Source: UCB3 sp964415605 (GTDB lineage: Bacteria > Chloroflexota > Anaerolineae > Epilineales > Epilineaceae). From it: a DNA stretch of 26,938 nucleotides. Position numbers and translations under genes: made by a program. This document shows, one piece after another, positions 1 through 8,846 of the stretch. Numbering within the stretch: position 1 is the stretch's first letter; the number at the start of each line of letters is the position of its first letter. The stretch is taken from NCBI GenBank assembly GCA_964415605.1, contig CAYQBA010000045.1:1-26938 (forward strand), written 5' to 3'. The notes beneath the pieces were generated by a model, which saw only the letters and a list, made by a program, of their open reading frames with translations, was not told where the DNA came from and made no database searches.

Positions 1-1
1 C

Positions 2-118
2 GTCGCCGACGCGGCCGGCGTGGCGGCCGGGAGCGACGGCCCCCCCATGCCCCAGCCGGTGGGCTCCGGCGACCCCGCCCCGGTCGGCGCGCCTATCGCG
101 CCGGCCACCGTGCGCTAG
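2..118 (+). CDS. C-terminal end of an unrecognised protein (5' partial)
   Basis: An open frame enters from the left edge and stops at TAG 116-118, giving the last 38 residues of a protein. The visible tail is rich in Ala, Gly and Pro (ending APIAPATVR) and looks like a disordered terminus. It has no transmembrane segment, sorting signal or recognisable motif. The next gene starts 41 bases downstream on the same strand, so it may be in one operon with the amidotransferase gene. The codon pattern (G/C at third positions) fits coding, but so short a piece cannot be assigned a function and the call rests on frame and position only. Confidence 0.4.
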   Translation, partial: VADAAGVAAGSDGPPMPQPVGSGDPAPVGAPIAPATVR

Positions 119-159
119 CCGGCCAGCGCGCTGCCGCGACGACCGCCCACGCGCTCCCC

Positions 160-2088
160 ATGTGCGGCATCTTCGGCTTCGCGGGCTTCGGCGAACCCGG
201 CGTCCTGGCGCGCATGGGCGACGTCATCCGCCACCGCGGCCCCGACGACGACGGCTTCTTCGAGGAGGGGGACGTCCACCTCGGGATGCGCCGGCTGAGC
301 ATCATCGACATCGCCGGCGGCCGCCAGCCCGTGGGCAACGAGGACGGCTCGGTCGTCGTGATCTGCAACGGCGAGATCTACAACTACCTCGAGCTGCGCG
401 CCGGGCTCGAGGCGCAAGGGCACCGCTTCCACACCGACTCCGACACCGAGGTCGTGGTGCATGCCTACGAGGCGTACGGCCACGACTGCCTGCGGCATTT
501 CCACGGCATGTTCGCCTTCGCGTTGTACGACCGCCGGTCGGGCGAGCTGTTCGTCGCGCGCGACCGGGTCGGGATGAAGCCGCTGTACTACTGGCACGCC
601 GGCGGCGAGCTGGTCTTCGCGTCCGAGATCAAGGCCATCCTGCAGTCGGCGCACGTCCCGCGCCGCTGCGACCCGGCCATGCTCGACAGCTACCTCGCGC
701 TGCGCTACGTGCCGAACCCGGCGTCGCTGTTTGAGGGCATCCACGTCCTGCCCGCCGCGCACTGCCTGACGTGGCGCGCCGGACGGCTGACGCTCCGGCG
801 CTGGTGGGACGTCGACCTGGGGACCGGCCCCTACGCGCCGGACGCCGACTACCTCGACGCCTTCGACGCGACGTTCACCGCGTCGCTCCGGCGACACCTG
901 CGCAGCGACGTGCCGGTGGGCGCCTACCTCAGCGGGGGGATCGACTCCAGCGCCATCGTCGCCCTCATGGCGCGCGAGCTGGGGCGCGTCAAGACGTTCT
1001 CGATCGGGTTCAACGCCCCGAGCGACGAGACGCACCAGGCCCGCGCCCTGGCGGGGCGGCTGGGCTGCGAGCACACCGAGATCACGTGCCTGCCGGAGCA
1101 CTTCAGCCTGCTGCCCAGGATGGTGTGGCACCTCGAGCGGCCCATCGGCGACGCGTTGATCCTGGCCTACTACCTGCTCGCGCGGGAGACCGCGCGCCAT
1201 GTCAAGGTCGTGCTGGCGGGCGAGGGCGCCGACGAGCTGTTCGGCGGCTACTCGTTCCACAAGGTCATCCAGTGGGTCGACCGCTACGCGCGCGTCGTCC
1301 CGGACGCCGTCGACCAGCGCCTGACGGTGCCGCTCATCCGCCGGCTGCCGGTGGACCTGTTGGATCGCTTCTTCGTGTTCCCGGCGCACCTCGGGCGGGA
1401 AGGCCGGGCGAAGGTGGCGGACTACCTCGCCGGCTACCGCCGCCACAGCCTCTACACCAACTACGTCGGGCTGCGGACGCTGTTCGGGCCGGCGGACCGC
1501 GCGGCGCTGTATCACCCCGACTTCAGGGCGGCGGTCGTCCAGCACGATCACCTGGCGGGGCATGCGGCGAGGGCGACGGCGGACGGGGCCGACGGCGCGA
1601 CGCCCGCGCTCCTGGACCGCCTGCTCGCGCTCCAGCTCGACGACTGGCTGCAGGACTTCGCGCTCCTGCGGCAGGACAAGTCGTCGATGGCGCACGGCCT
1701 CGAGCTCCGGCTGCCGTTCCTCGACCCGCCCGTGATGGACCTGGCGTTCCGGATGCCGCCGCACCTCAAGATTCGCGGCTTCACCGACAAGTACGTCGAG
1801 CGGAAGTGGGCCGAGCGGATCCTGCCGCCGGAGAACACCCGGCGCAGCAAGAACCCGTTCTACATGCCGATGGAGTACTTCCAGGGTCATCCCGCGATCC
1901 GCGATCTCATCGACCGGACGCTGAACCCCGACCAGGTCCGGCGCCGGGGCTACTTCGACCCCGCCCGGGTCCAGGCGCTGGTCGACGGGATGGCGACGCG
2001 GGAGTTCCTGATCGTCAAACAGGTGATGGCGCTGGTGATCCTCGAGCTGTGGCACCAGGTGTTCATCGACCGCCTCGGCCCGGACTGA
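160..2088 (+). CDS. asnB: Asparagine synthase (glutamine-hydrolysing), AsnB family amidotransferase
   Basis: This 642-residue class II amidotransferase should transfer glutamine-derived ammonia to aspartate, or to a sugar or peptide carboxylate in cell-surface variants. The start is fixed by MCGIFGF, because Cys2 must become the N-terminal nucleophile. The glutaminase domain covers about residues 1-210, with RHRGPDD near residue 26 and NGEIYNY near 70. The synthetase domain has the ATP PP-loop SGGIDSS at 258-264, GEGADELFGGY at 354-364, and KSSMAHGLELRLPFLD near the C-terminal third. All key residues appear intact. Length is slightly above the 550-630 usual for the family. AsnB paralogues of this type are common in exopolysaccharide and exosortase loci; here it sits beside a GT-C glycosyltransferase and converges on an exosortase operon. 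A role in glycan or surface-protein modification is therefore plausible, but plain asparagine synthesis is not excluded. No clear ribosome binding site is seen. Confidence 0.9.
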   Translation: MCGIFGFAGFGEPGVLARMGDVIRHRGPDDDGFFEEGDVHLGMRRLSIIDIAGGRQPVGNEDGSVVVICNGEIYNYLELRAGLEAQGHRFHTDSDTEVVVHAYEAYGHDCLRHFHGMFAFALYDRRSGELFVARDRVGMKPLYYWHAGGELVFASEIKAILQSAHVPRRCDPAMLDSYLALRYVPNPASLFEGIHVLPAAHCLTWRAGRLTLRRWWDVDLGTGPYAPDADYLDAFDATFTASLRRHLRSDVPVGAYLSGGIDSSAIVALMARELGRVKTFSIGFNAPSDETHQARALAGRLGCEHTEITCLPEHFSLLPRMVWHLERPIGDALILAYYLLARETARHVKVVLAGEGADELFGGYSFHKVIQWVDRYARVVPDAVDQRLTVPLIRRLPVDLLDRFFVFPAHLGREGRAKVADYLAGYRRHSLYTNYVGLRTLFGPADRAALYHPDFRAAVVQHDHLAGHAARATADGADGATPALLDRLLALQLDDWLQDFALLRQDKSSMAHGLELRLPFLDPPVMDLAFRMPPHLKIRGFTDKYVERKWAERILPPENTRRSKNPFYMPMEYFQGHPAIRDLIDRTLNPDQVRRRGYFDPARVQALVDGMATREFLIVKQVMALVILELWHQVFIDRLGPD

Positions 2089-2168
2089 GGTATCATCCGG
2101 CCACCGGTCGCGGGCGTCTGTGGAGCGTGTCACCATCCGCGACCCGACCACCGGCCGGATCGAGATCC

Positions 2169-4466
2169 ATGACGACCCACGCAGCGCGCCCGACGAAGGT
2201 GCTGTGGTTGATCCTCGTGCTGTACGCCGCGCTCGGCGTCGCGTACAGCACGGCCACGCCCGCGGGCGAGGGTCCGGATGAGCCGGGTCACTTCGCGTAT
2301 GTCCAGTTCCTCCAGGCCCACGGCCGGCTGCCGCGGCACGGCGAGGCCGACGGCCCCCTGGTGCAGCAAGTGAAGCACCCGCCGCTGTACTACGCGCTCG
2401 GCGCGCTGGCGACGGCCTGGGCCGACGACGCGGACCTGGCCTTCCACAACAACCCGCACTTCTCGGTGAACCTGGCGCACATCGTCACGCCGGCCGCCCA
2501 TCAGCACACGGCGGACGAGCGGTGGCCGTACGCCGAGCGCTTCCGCGGGCTGCGCGTCCTGCGCTGGCTGAGCGTCCTCCTGGGCCTAGTCGGCGTCTGG
2601 GCGACCTATCAGCTCGCGATCACCATCCGCCCCGGGTCGCCGGCCATCGCGCTCGGCGCGGCGGCCTCGGTGGCGTTCCTGCCCCAGTACCTGTTCATCC
2701 AGGGCGTGGTCAACAACGACGGGCTGGTCAACCCGCTGGCGGCGCTCGCGCTCTGGCTCTCGGCACGCCTCGCGGTGCGCGGCGCCGACCGGCGGACCTG
2801 CGTGGCGCTCGGGTGCGTCCTCGGGCTGGGGCTGCTGACCAAGCTCACCATCCTGGCGCTCGCCGCCACGGCCGGGCTGGCCGCGGCGACGGCGGCGTGG
2901 CGGGCCCGGTCGCCGCGGGTGGCGTGGGACGCGGCCATCGGCATCGGCGGGCCGATCGTGGTCATCGCGGGCTGGTGGTTCGCGCGCAACCTCGTGGTGA
3001 ACGGCGACCTGCTGGGCTGGGGGCGATTCACGGCCGCGGCCGAGCAAAGCCGGCGGCTCACGCCGCTGGCCGCCGATCTGTCGCGCTACTTCGACCTGCA
3101 GTTCACGTCGTTCTGGGGGCGTTTCGGCTGGGTGAGCGTCCCGCTCCCGAGCGGCGCCTACCTCGGGCTTGCGTGGCTGACGGCGGCTGCGGCCGCCGGG
3201 CTGGCGGTGGCGGGCGCGCGCGAGCTCGGGCGCTGGCGCCGGGGTTCGCGGCGCCAGCCGCGCGGCGACGATGCCGCGGTGGGCCTGGGCATCACGGTGG
3301 CCGCCGCGGCCCTGGTGTACGCGTCCGTCTTCCGGCTGGCGTTCACGTTCGACCTTGTCGTGGCCCAAGGGCGATACCTGTTCACGGGGCTGCCGGCGTT
3401 GGCCGTGCTGTTCGTCACCGGCCTGGCGGCCTGGGTGCCCCCGGGGCGACGGTCCGCGGCGATGGCGGTCCTCGGCATCGGCATGTTCGGGTTGGCCGCC
3501 GGGTCGCTGGCGTGGGTCCTGGCACCGGCCTTCGCGCCGCCGCCGCGGTTGACGCCGGCGGCGGTCGACGCCATCCACCACCGCGTCGACGTCGACTTCG
3601 GGCCGTCGATCCGGCTGGTGGGCCACGACCTTGCGGAGCGGCGCTTCAAGCCCGGCGACGTCGTCCGCGTGCCGCTCTACTGGACCGCGCGCGGGCCGGT
3701 GGACGAAGGCTACTGGCAGTTCGTCCAGGTGCTGGACGCGGCGGGCCGGGTCGTGGGGCAGGTCGACCGGCTGCCCCTGGACGGGCGCTACCCGACGCTG
3801 TCGTGGCTGCCCGACTGGCCGTTCAGGGACGATGTCGCCGTGCCCGTCGCCGCAGACGCCGCGCCCGGCGAGGCCAGCCTCGTCGTCGGCCTGTATCCCG
3901 AGGGGCGCCCGATGGCCCGCCTGCCGGCCACGGCGGGCGGCGTGGCGATCGGCGACGCGTGGCGGATGGACCGCCTGGTGATCACGCCCGCGACGCCCGT
4001 CACGCCGGACCCGGAGCGCCCCGATCAGCCGGCGTACGCGTTCTCCTCGCCGGGCGCGGATGGGCGGATCACGCTCGTCGGCTGGCGGGTCGATCGCGCG
4101 GTCCCGGACGATGGCAAGTCCGGCAGCGACCATGTCGTGACGCTGTACTGGTCCAGCACCGGCGCCGTCGATCGGGACTACACGATGTTCGTCCATGCGG
4201 CCCGGCCGGGCGAGCCGCCCGTCGCCACGGGCGATGGGCCGCCAGACCAGGGTCACTACCCGACTTCACTGTGGGCGGAGGGCGAGGTCGTCCCCGACGC
4301 GCATCGGCTCCGGCTCCCGGTCGAAGCACCGCCCGGGGCGTACGAGGTCCGGGTCGGCGTTTACGACCCGGCCACGGGCGAGCGGCTCGAGGGCCACGCG
4401 CCCGACGGCACGCCGCTCCAGGCGGGCACGGCCGTGATCGCCACGCTCGAGCCCGCGGCGCGTTGA
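2169..4466 (+). CDS. DUF2142-like GT-C membrane glycosyltransferase with C-terminal beta domains
   Basis: This 765-residue integral membrane protein is probably a polyprenyl-phosphate-sugar-dependent glycosyltransferase of the GT-C/DUF2142 type. A first helix (about 11-28) is followed by the extracytoplasmic motif GEGPDEPGHF (33-42), the acidic loop expected for a GT-C active site, and then KHPPLYYALGAL (69-80). About ten more hydrophobic segments follow to about residue 455. The last 300 residues are soluble and contain two similar units, each with a V-LYW strand, a Y...FVQV or Y...FVHA strand, a GHYPTSLW or GRYPTLSW segment and a VGLYP or VGVYD strand. They look like duplicated beta-sandwich domains outside the membrane. 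The start was chosen at the ATG just before the first helix, 80 bases after asnB stops, so co-transcription is likely. The gene ends 16 bases from the convergent repeat-protein gene. The acceptor is unknown. Confidence 0.75.
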   Translation: MTTHAARPTKVLWLILVLYAALGVAYSTATPAGEGPDEPGHFAYVQFLQAHGRLPRHGEADGPLVQQVKHPPLYYALGALATAWADDADLAFHNNPHFSVNLAHIVTPAAHQHTADERWPYAERFRGLRVLRWLSVLLGLVGVWATYQLAITIRPGSPAIALGAAASVAFLPQYLFIQGVVNNDGLVNPLAALALWLSARLAVRGADRRTCVALGCVLGLGLLTKLTILALAATAGLAAATAAWRARSPRVAWDAAIGIGGPIVVIAGWWFARNLVVNGDLLGWGRFTAAAEQSRRLTPLAADLSRYFDLQFTSFWGRFGWVSVPLPSGAYLGLAWLTAAAAAGLAVAGARELGRWRRGSRRQPRGDDAAVGLGITVAAAALVYASVFRLAFTFDLVVAQGRYLFTGLPALAVLFVTGLAAWVPPGRRSAAMAVLGIGMFGLAAGSLAWVLAPAFAPPPRLTPAAVDAIHHRVDVDFGPSIRLVGHDLAERRFKPGDVVRVPLYWTARGPVDEGYWQFVQVLDAAGRVVGQVDRLPLDGRYPTLSWLPDWPFRDDVAVPVAADAAPGEASLVVGLYPEGRPMARLPATAGGVAIGDAWRMDRLVITPATPVTPDPERPDQPAYAFSSPGADGRITLVGWRVDRAVPDDGKSGSDHVVTLYWSSTGAVDRDYTMFVHAARPGEPPVATGDGPPDQGHYPTSLWAEGEVVPDAHRLRLPVEAPPGAYEVRVGVYDPATGERLEGHAPDGTPLQAGTAVIATLEPAAR

Positions 4467-4482
4467 CGGTCCGGCCAGTGCC

Positions 4483-7069
4483 TCAGCGCGCGCTGGCCAC
4501 CAGCGCCGCCAGCTCGTGCGCCACCACGTCGCGTTCGTCCAGTGACAGGCCGGCCATGTCGGCGACGGCGGGGCCGGCGTAGGCCTGGGTCCGGCGGGCG
4601 GCCATGTCGCCGAGCTTCAGGCCCGAGCGCTCGAAGACGTCCCACGTGCCGCCCCCGGCTCGATACAGCGCGCTGATGATCTGCTGGTTGGTGTAGGCGG
4701 CCGGCGGCGCCGCGGGCGCCGGCGTGGGGGGACGCAGCGAGACGTGGTAATCGCCCGCCGGGAGCCAGGCGGGATCGCCGTACTTCTGCCGGACGGCGTC
4801 GAGCACGGCCGCCAGCCGCGCGCCGTCAATCCCGGCGGCCCGCAGCACTTCCGCCGCGTCCGGGATGCGGAAGTCGACGACCTCGGCGTCCCCCGGCGGC
4901 TGCGCGGTCGGCAGGACGGGCGCGGCCGTCGGCGGCTCGATGTGGGCGAGGGCGGCTGTCGGCGGCTCGACGTGGGCGGGGGCGGCTGTCGGCGGCTCGA
5001 CGTGGGCGGGGGCGGCCGTCGCGATGCCGGCGGCTGGTTCCCCCGTGGCATCGGCGACTGGGACACCGGCGGCGGCCTCCGCGCCCGTCGGTTCGACGAT
5101 GATCGGTGCCGTCGGCGCGGGCTCGACCATGGGCACGGGCCCGGCCGCCGCCGCGCCGATCGTGGTCTCGACCCACGCGGGTTCGGCGTCGACCGGCTCG
5201 GGCTCCGCCGCAACCGGCTCGACCCACGCGGGTTCGGCGTCGACCGGCTCGGGCTCCGCCGCAACCGGCTCGNNNNNNNNNNNNNNNNNNNNNNNNNNNN
5301 NNNNNNNNNNNNNNNNNNNNNNNNNNNNNNNNNNNNNNNNNNNNNNNNNNNNNNNNNNNNNNNNNNNNNNNNACCCACGCGGGTTCGACGTCNNNNNNNN
5401 NNNNNNNNNNNNNNNNNNNNNNNNNNNNNNNNNNNNNNNNNNNNNNNNNNNNNNNNNNNNNNNNNNNNNNNNNNNNNNNNNNNNNNNNNNNNACCGGCTC
5501 GGGCTCCGCCGCAACCGGCTCGACCCACGCGGGTTCGACGTCGACCGCTTCGGACGCTGCCGCAACCGGCTCGACCCACGCGGGTTCGGCGTCGATCGGC
5601 TCGGGCTCCGCCGCAACCGGCTCGACCCACGAAGCCTCGGTGTCGATCGGCTCGGGCTCCGCCGCGACCGGCTCGACCCACGAAGCCTCGGTGTCGATCG
5701 GCTCGGGCTCCGCCGCGACCGGCTCGACCCACGCGGGTTCGACGTCGACCGCTTCGATGGCGGCCGTGCTGGTCTGGAGCTCGTCGATCTCGGTCTCGTC
5801 GGTCTCGACCTCGCCCCAGCTCGGAGCCGCGGTGTCGTCGCCGGCCATCGCCGTCTCGGCGGCCACGGGCGTCACGCCTCCGGGTTCGGTCGCCTCGATG
5901 TCCATCGCGGCCTCGTTCACCCCCAGCTCCGGCCAGTCGGGTTCGACGGCGGGGTGCACGAGGGCCCCCGGCTCCGACCAGCCGGGTTCGGAGGGCTGCG
6001 GTTCGGCCGGTGGCGGCACCCGCGACGGCGGCTCGACATGGGCCGCCGTATCGACGCCGGCCAGCAGCGCCTCCGCGCCCGCGGCCGGCGTGATCTGACG
6101 GGCGTACGCGGCGAAATCGCTGAACGCGTTCCAGGCCCACCGCCGGTCCATCGGGGCCGTGCTGGTCCCGCGGAACAGCCCCACGGTGCCGCCGGTCGGG
6201 GCATCGACGAGCCCCTGCCAGATCACCGTGCGGACCATCGCGTCGCTGGTCAGCGCGTTGAGCGCGGCCCACACGTTGCGGGCCTGGATGTCCTCGCCCA
6301 CCTGGGCGGCGTCCCACCCGATGCCGGTGACGTAGATCGCGCAAGCCTCGGCGGCCGCGGTGCCCTCGAAGCGCTCCAGCACCCGCCACAGCCGGCGCGC
6401 CCGCTCGGCCACGATCGCGGCCACCATGTCGCCCGAGGTGCCGCCGTCCGCCAGGACGCCGAGAAGCCGGATCCCCAGCCCGTCGATCGGCAGCGTGCCC
6501 GGCGCCCACAGCCGCGCCTCCGCCGCCGCGCGAAGCGCCGCCGTCAGGTAGTCCACGGCATCGTCGGCGTCGTCGCTGACGAGCCCGCCCGACACGACCA
6601 CCGCGCCCGGCGCGGCCTGCCTGACCCGCGCCGCCACCTCGGCCACCAGCGCCGCCCAGCGGTCCGGGGCGATCCGCGGGGGGGCGCCCCGGTTGGGGTC
6701 CGGCAGGACTTCCCAGGCGTCGACGAGATCGGCCAGCCCGGCCGCCACGCGTGCCGCGTTCTCGCTCATCTCGCTGGCCCACGCCACGGCCAGCGCGCCC
6801 TGCGGCCCGGCGGCGAACGCCCCCATGCCCTCCGGCGCCACGGTGAGGTCGCTGTCAATCACCCCGAGCACCTGGAGGCCGGCCGCCCGGACCGCGGCGA
6901 CCGCCGATCGCGCGGCCGCGATGAAGCCGTCGTCGGGCTCGGTCCAGCCCCCCAGCGCGAAGCGCACCCGCACCATGGCGGCCCCGGTCTCCCTGGCCGT
7001 CGCGGCCAACGCGGCCGCGTCCGCGGGCGTGCCGACGTCCACTCCGATTCGGTCCACGCGCGTCATCAT
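4483..7069 (-). CDS. Degenerate glycosidase-like TIM-barrel protein with 17-residue tandem repeats (interrupted by assembly gaps)
   Basis: One gene, read from ATG 7069 (GGAGG five bases upstream) to the stop at 4483. Its frame appears broken only because two gaps were filled with 100 N each. Residues 1-335 resemble a clan A glycoside hydrolase barrel: an IGVDVGT strand, WVR-like MVRVRF, a VLGVIDSD strand, WEVLPDPN at 119-126 and AIYVTGIGW at 244-252. The two Glu residues expected in WNEPN and VTEFGW are replaced by Asp and Gly. Next come a Pro/Glu/Val linker with at least six complete 17-residue repeats (EPVAAEPEPVDAEPAWV type) and a 10-residue repeat (PAHVEPPTAA). The final ~70 residues form a TNQQIISALYRAGGG...YAGPAV module that I recognise only as recurrent in Chloroflexota-like proteins. 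No signal peptide is visible. It is the last gene of the exosortase operon. Function unknown; a binding or scaffold role is inference. Confidence 0.75.
4931..5020 (-). repeat. 30-bp tandem repeat, three copies, coding
   Basis: Three near-identical 30-base units encode a ten-residue repeat of the type AHVEPPTAAP in the linker between the 17-residue repeats and the C-terminal module of the TIM-barrel protein. The unit at 4931-4960 differs from the other two at a few bases (Leu and Ile variants). It is separate from the 51-bp array further along and points to independent slippage or duplication in the same linker. Confidence 0.85.
5273..5372. other. Assembly gap, 100 N placeholder (first)
   Basis: Exactly 100 N inside the 51-bp array. 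The left flank ends with the first base of a unit and the right flank resumes at the second base of a unit. If units are uniform, the missing length should therefore be a multiple of 51, which is a multiple of three. The 100-base placeholder breaks the reading frame here, so the apparent frameshift is an artefact. Confidence 0.97.
5393..5492. other. Assembly gap, 100 N placeholder (second)
   Basis: Exactly 100 N, separated from the first gap by a 20-base island (5373-5392) that is a piece of one repeat unit. The flanks imply a true length of 1 + 51n bases. Since 100 also leaves remainder one when divided by three, the frame is kept across this gap and the island still reads DVEPAW in the frame of the N-terminal part. 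Confidence 0.97.
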
Positions 7070-7115
7070 CTCGTCCTCCAGTCTCTGATCCGTCCGAACC
7101 GCGACCCCGACCGCG

Positions 7116-8030
7116 TCAACCCGCACCGAGATGCGAGAGGACGACCATCAGCCCGACCTGCACCAGCACGGCGCCCAGCAGCAGCAGCAGCGCCGCCATG
7201 CGTGCCCGGCCGTGCACCAACGCCGCCAACACCCCGTTGGCCACGAGCCCGGCCAGACCGATCTGGGGCAGGCGCCATACGGTCGACAGCGGCTGCAGCA
7301 TCTCGGGCACCGGCGCGCGCAACACCGGGTCGTAGCGGAACTGGACGTTGACCTCCGCCGGCAAGCCCGGGAACCGCCACGTCAACCATGCCCACGCCAG
7401 CACGTTGAGCAAGAAGCCTGCCGCGAGCAACGCCAACCCCGTGGGATCACGCCACAGGGTCGAACGGGCCCAGCGCGCCTGCTCGGTGTGCTGCTGCAAG
7501 GGCTGCACCGGCCCCAGCCGCCGCCGCATCTTGAAGTCGTCGATGAACGCCACCGGATCGGCCGGCGAGATCGCGTACGCCAGCGCCGGCGTGACGATCA
7601 CGATCTGACTGGCCGGCTCGGCCGAGGCGTAGACAAGGGTGGGCTGCGGATGGTCGTTGTCGTCGCGGATGATGGTCCGCCCGACCGCATGCCCCGGCCA
7701 GTGGAATCCCCGGAGCGGCGCGGCGTACGGCCGGCCGGCGAGGATATGGGTGATGGCCTCCATCGGGACGATCTGGCGGCTGGCGGCCCATGCGATGCTG
7801 AGGCCGTCGCGGGTCAGGGTGTAGCGCAGGCTGAAAAATCCCCAGGTCCAGTAGACCAGGAACGCACCCACCGGCAGCAGCACGGCGGCGAGCACCCCGA
7901 GCAGCGCCGCCCGCGGCCCCGGGCCGGCCGACCACGCAGCACCCCACAGCACGGCCTCGACGGCCACGGCGACCAGCACCAGCGCGATGCCGATCCACCC
8001 GCCGCGCGACGGCGCAGGCTTAAAGACCAT
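7116..8030 (-). CDS. Membrane protein with a PH-like domain
   Basis: This 304-residue protein has two hydrophobic N-terminal segments (about 12-30 and 40-65). A soluble region of about 110 residues follows, beginning FSLRYTLTRDGLSI and containing IVPMEAITHILAG and IVIVTPALAYAISPADPVAFIDDF. Three more hydrophobic segments (about 198-218, 250-270 and 275-300) complete it. The central part has the strand pattern and the Y-x-L-x-x-D-G-L-x-I opening of bacterial PH domains (bPH/DUF304-like). Such proteins are membrane-bound with no known enzymatic activity. It lies 33 bases after the EpsI-like gene and 46 bases before the TIM-barrel gene on the same strand, so it belongs to the exosortase operon. 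No catalytic motif is seen, and a helper role in the exosortase pathway is inference from position. Confidence 0.6.
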   Translation of the reverse strand: MVFKPAPSRGGWIGIALVLVAVAVEAVLWGAAWSAGPGPRAALLGVLAAVLLPVGAFLVYWTWGFFSLRYTLTRDGLSIAWAASRQIVPMEAITHILAGRPYAAPLRGFHWPGHAVGRTIIRDDNDHPQPTLVYASAEPASQIVIVTPALAYAISPADPVAFIDDFKMRRRLGPVQPLQQHTEQARWARSTLWRDPTGLALLAAGFLLNVLAWAWLTWRFPGLPAEVNVQFRYDPVLRAPVPEMLQPLSTVWRLPQIGLAGLVANGVLAALVHGRARMAALLLLLGAVLVQVGLMVVLSHLGAG

Positions 8031-8063
8031 CGCCGGCCCCCGCGGCCCCGCGCGCGGCGCGCA

Positions 8064-8846
8064 TCAAAACCGGCTCCACGCCAGCGTGCGCGGGAAAATC
8101 CGCGGCACGAAGTCCTCCGCCAGCATGGCCAGCGTCGCCTGGGGGTCGCGCCGGACCGGCGCCGACACGCGGATGGACAGCACGCCGCGGGCGGCGTCAC
8201 GCGCCGGCGAGTCCCACACGTACCAGTACATGAACACGAGCTGGCCGCGGCCGCCCCGGGCCGTGCCATGGTTGACCGCCAGCGGGCGCGGGCCCAACGG
8301 CATGCGCGCGATGTCGAGCGACTCGATCGCCCACCCGCCGAGCGGGTAGCACGTGTCCGGGGTGTGCTCGAACAGGTGGAAGCTCTTGTCGCCCCGGCTG
8401 CCGAACGCCGACACCCATACCAGCTCGCCGTCGGGCCGGGTATACGTCCGCTCGATGACGACGTCCGGATCGCGGAACCACCGGTCGACCGCCGGGTCGT
8501 GCCGGCGCGCCCGCCCGGTCCAATCCCCGAGCCGCATCGGCAGCCCGGCCGGCAAGCCGTCCAGGGTCAAGTCGAACGGCGTGATCACTGCCGCCTCGTC
8601 GGGGGTGCGCCGGTACCACCCCGCCACGTCGGCGAACATGATGGCGCCGCCGCCGGGCGCCGGCGGCGGGTCGTCCCGCGGCGAGAGCCACGCCATCCAC
8701 GCGATGCCCAGCCCGAGCACCCCCGCGCTCCAGATCAGCCGACGGCGCCGATCACCGGCGCGGCCGGGGCGACGCGGCTCGGGCGGCGCCGGCCGAGTCG
8801 GATCACCGCCGGATTGCAGCGGCCGATCAGGCATCGGCTCAGGCAT
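8064..8846 (-). CDS. Exosortase-associated EpsI-like protein
   Basis: This 260-residue protein has a short Pro/Arg-rich cytoplasmic start, one membrane helix (about 36-54) and an extracytoplasmic EpsI domain. The diagnostic stretch is HTPDTCYPLGGW (161-172), matching the H-x-P-x-x-C-x-P-x-x-G-W pattern of the EpsI family. LGDWTGR (106-112) and FMYWYVW follow the family layout. EpsI proteins accompany, or are fused to, exosortases in exopolysaccharide and sorting loci; their biochemical role is not settled. The chosen ATG (8846) overlaps the end of the exosortase gene by eight bases, suggesting translational coupling. A second ATG at 8834 would start four bases after that stop and remove only four residues. 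In many bacteria this domain is the C-terminal part of one exosortase polypeptide; here it is separate. Confidence 0.8.
   Translation of the reverse strand: MPEPMPDRPLQSGGDPTRPAPPEPRRPGRAGDRRRRLIWSAGVLGLGIAWMAWLSPRDDPPPAPGGGAIMFADVAGWYRRTPDEAAVITPFDLTLDGLPAGLPMRLGDWTGRARRHDPAVDRWFRDPDVVIERTYTRPDGELVWVSAFGSRGDKSFHLFEHTPDTCYPLGGWAIESLDIARMPLGPRPLAVNHGTARGGRGQLVFMYWYVWDSPARDAARGVLSIRVSAPVRRDPQATLAMLAEDFVPRIFPRTLAWSRF

Larger units (their letters stand above)
5170..5755 (-). repeat. 51-bp tandem repeat array (17-residue coding repeat), incompletely assembled
   Basis: Units begin (plus-strand sense, GACCCACG) at 5170, 5221, 5272, then after the gaps at 5522, 5573, 5624, 5675 and 5726, exactly 51 bases apart on each side. 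The first two full units are identical over all 51 bases. The others differ mainly at codons for Val/Ile, Ala/Thr, and Glu-Pro-Ala/Glu-Ala-Ser. Six complete units are visible plus partial ones at the gap edges. On the coding strand the unit reads EPVAAEPEPVDAEPAWV with variants. The sequence identity between units explains why assembly failed here, and the real copy number is unknown. Confidence 0.95.

Noticed and set aside
115..2151. Long minus-strand open frame opposite the asparagine synthase gene
   Set aside because: It is Arg/Val/Asp-rich, matches no family, and lies antisense to a gene with all catalytic motifs. Very high G+C makes such shadow frames common; the same holds for long frames at 7131-9113, 17825-20140 and 21303-23288 on the plus strand.
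4473..4498. Inverted repeat GGCCAG/CTGGCC between the convergent glycosyltransferase and repeat-protein genes, as a shared terminator
   Set aside because: The stem is only six base pairs with a 14-base loop, there is no T-run, and part of it is coding sequence.
5170..5755. CRISPR-like array
   Set aside because: Units are contiguous 51-bp coding repeats without spacers, and they keep an open frame.
4483..7069. Frameshift or pseudogene in the TIM-barrel/repeat gene
   Set aside because: The frame change happens exactly at the first 100-N placeholder and is explained by the arbitrary gap size. No stop codon or indel is visible in real sequence.
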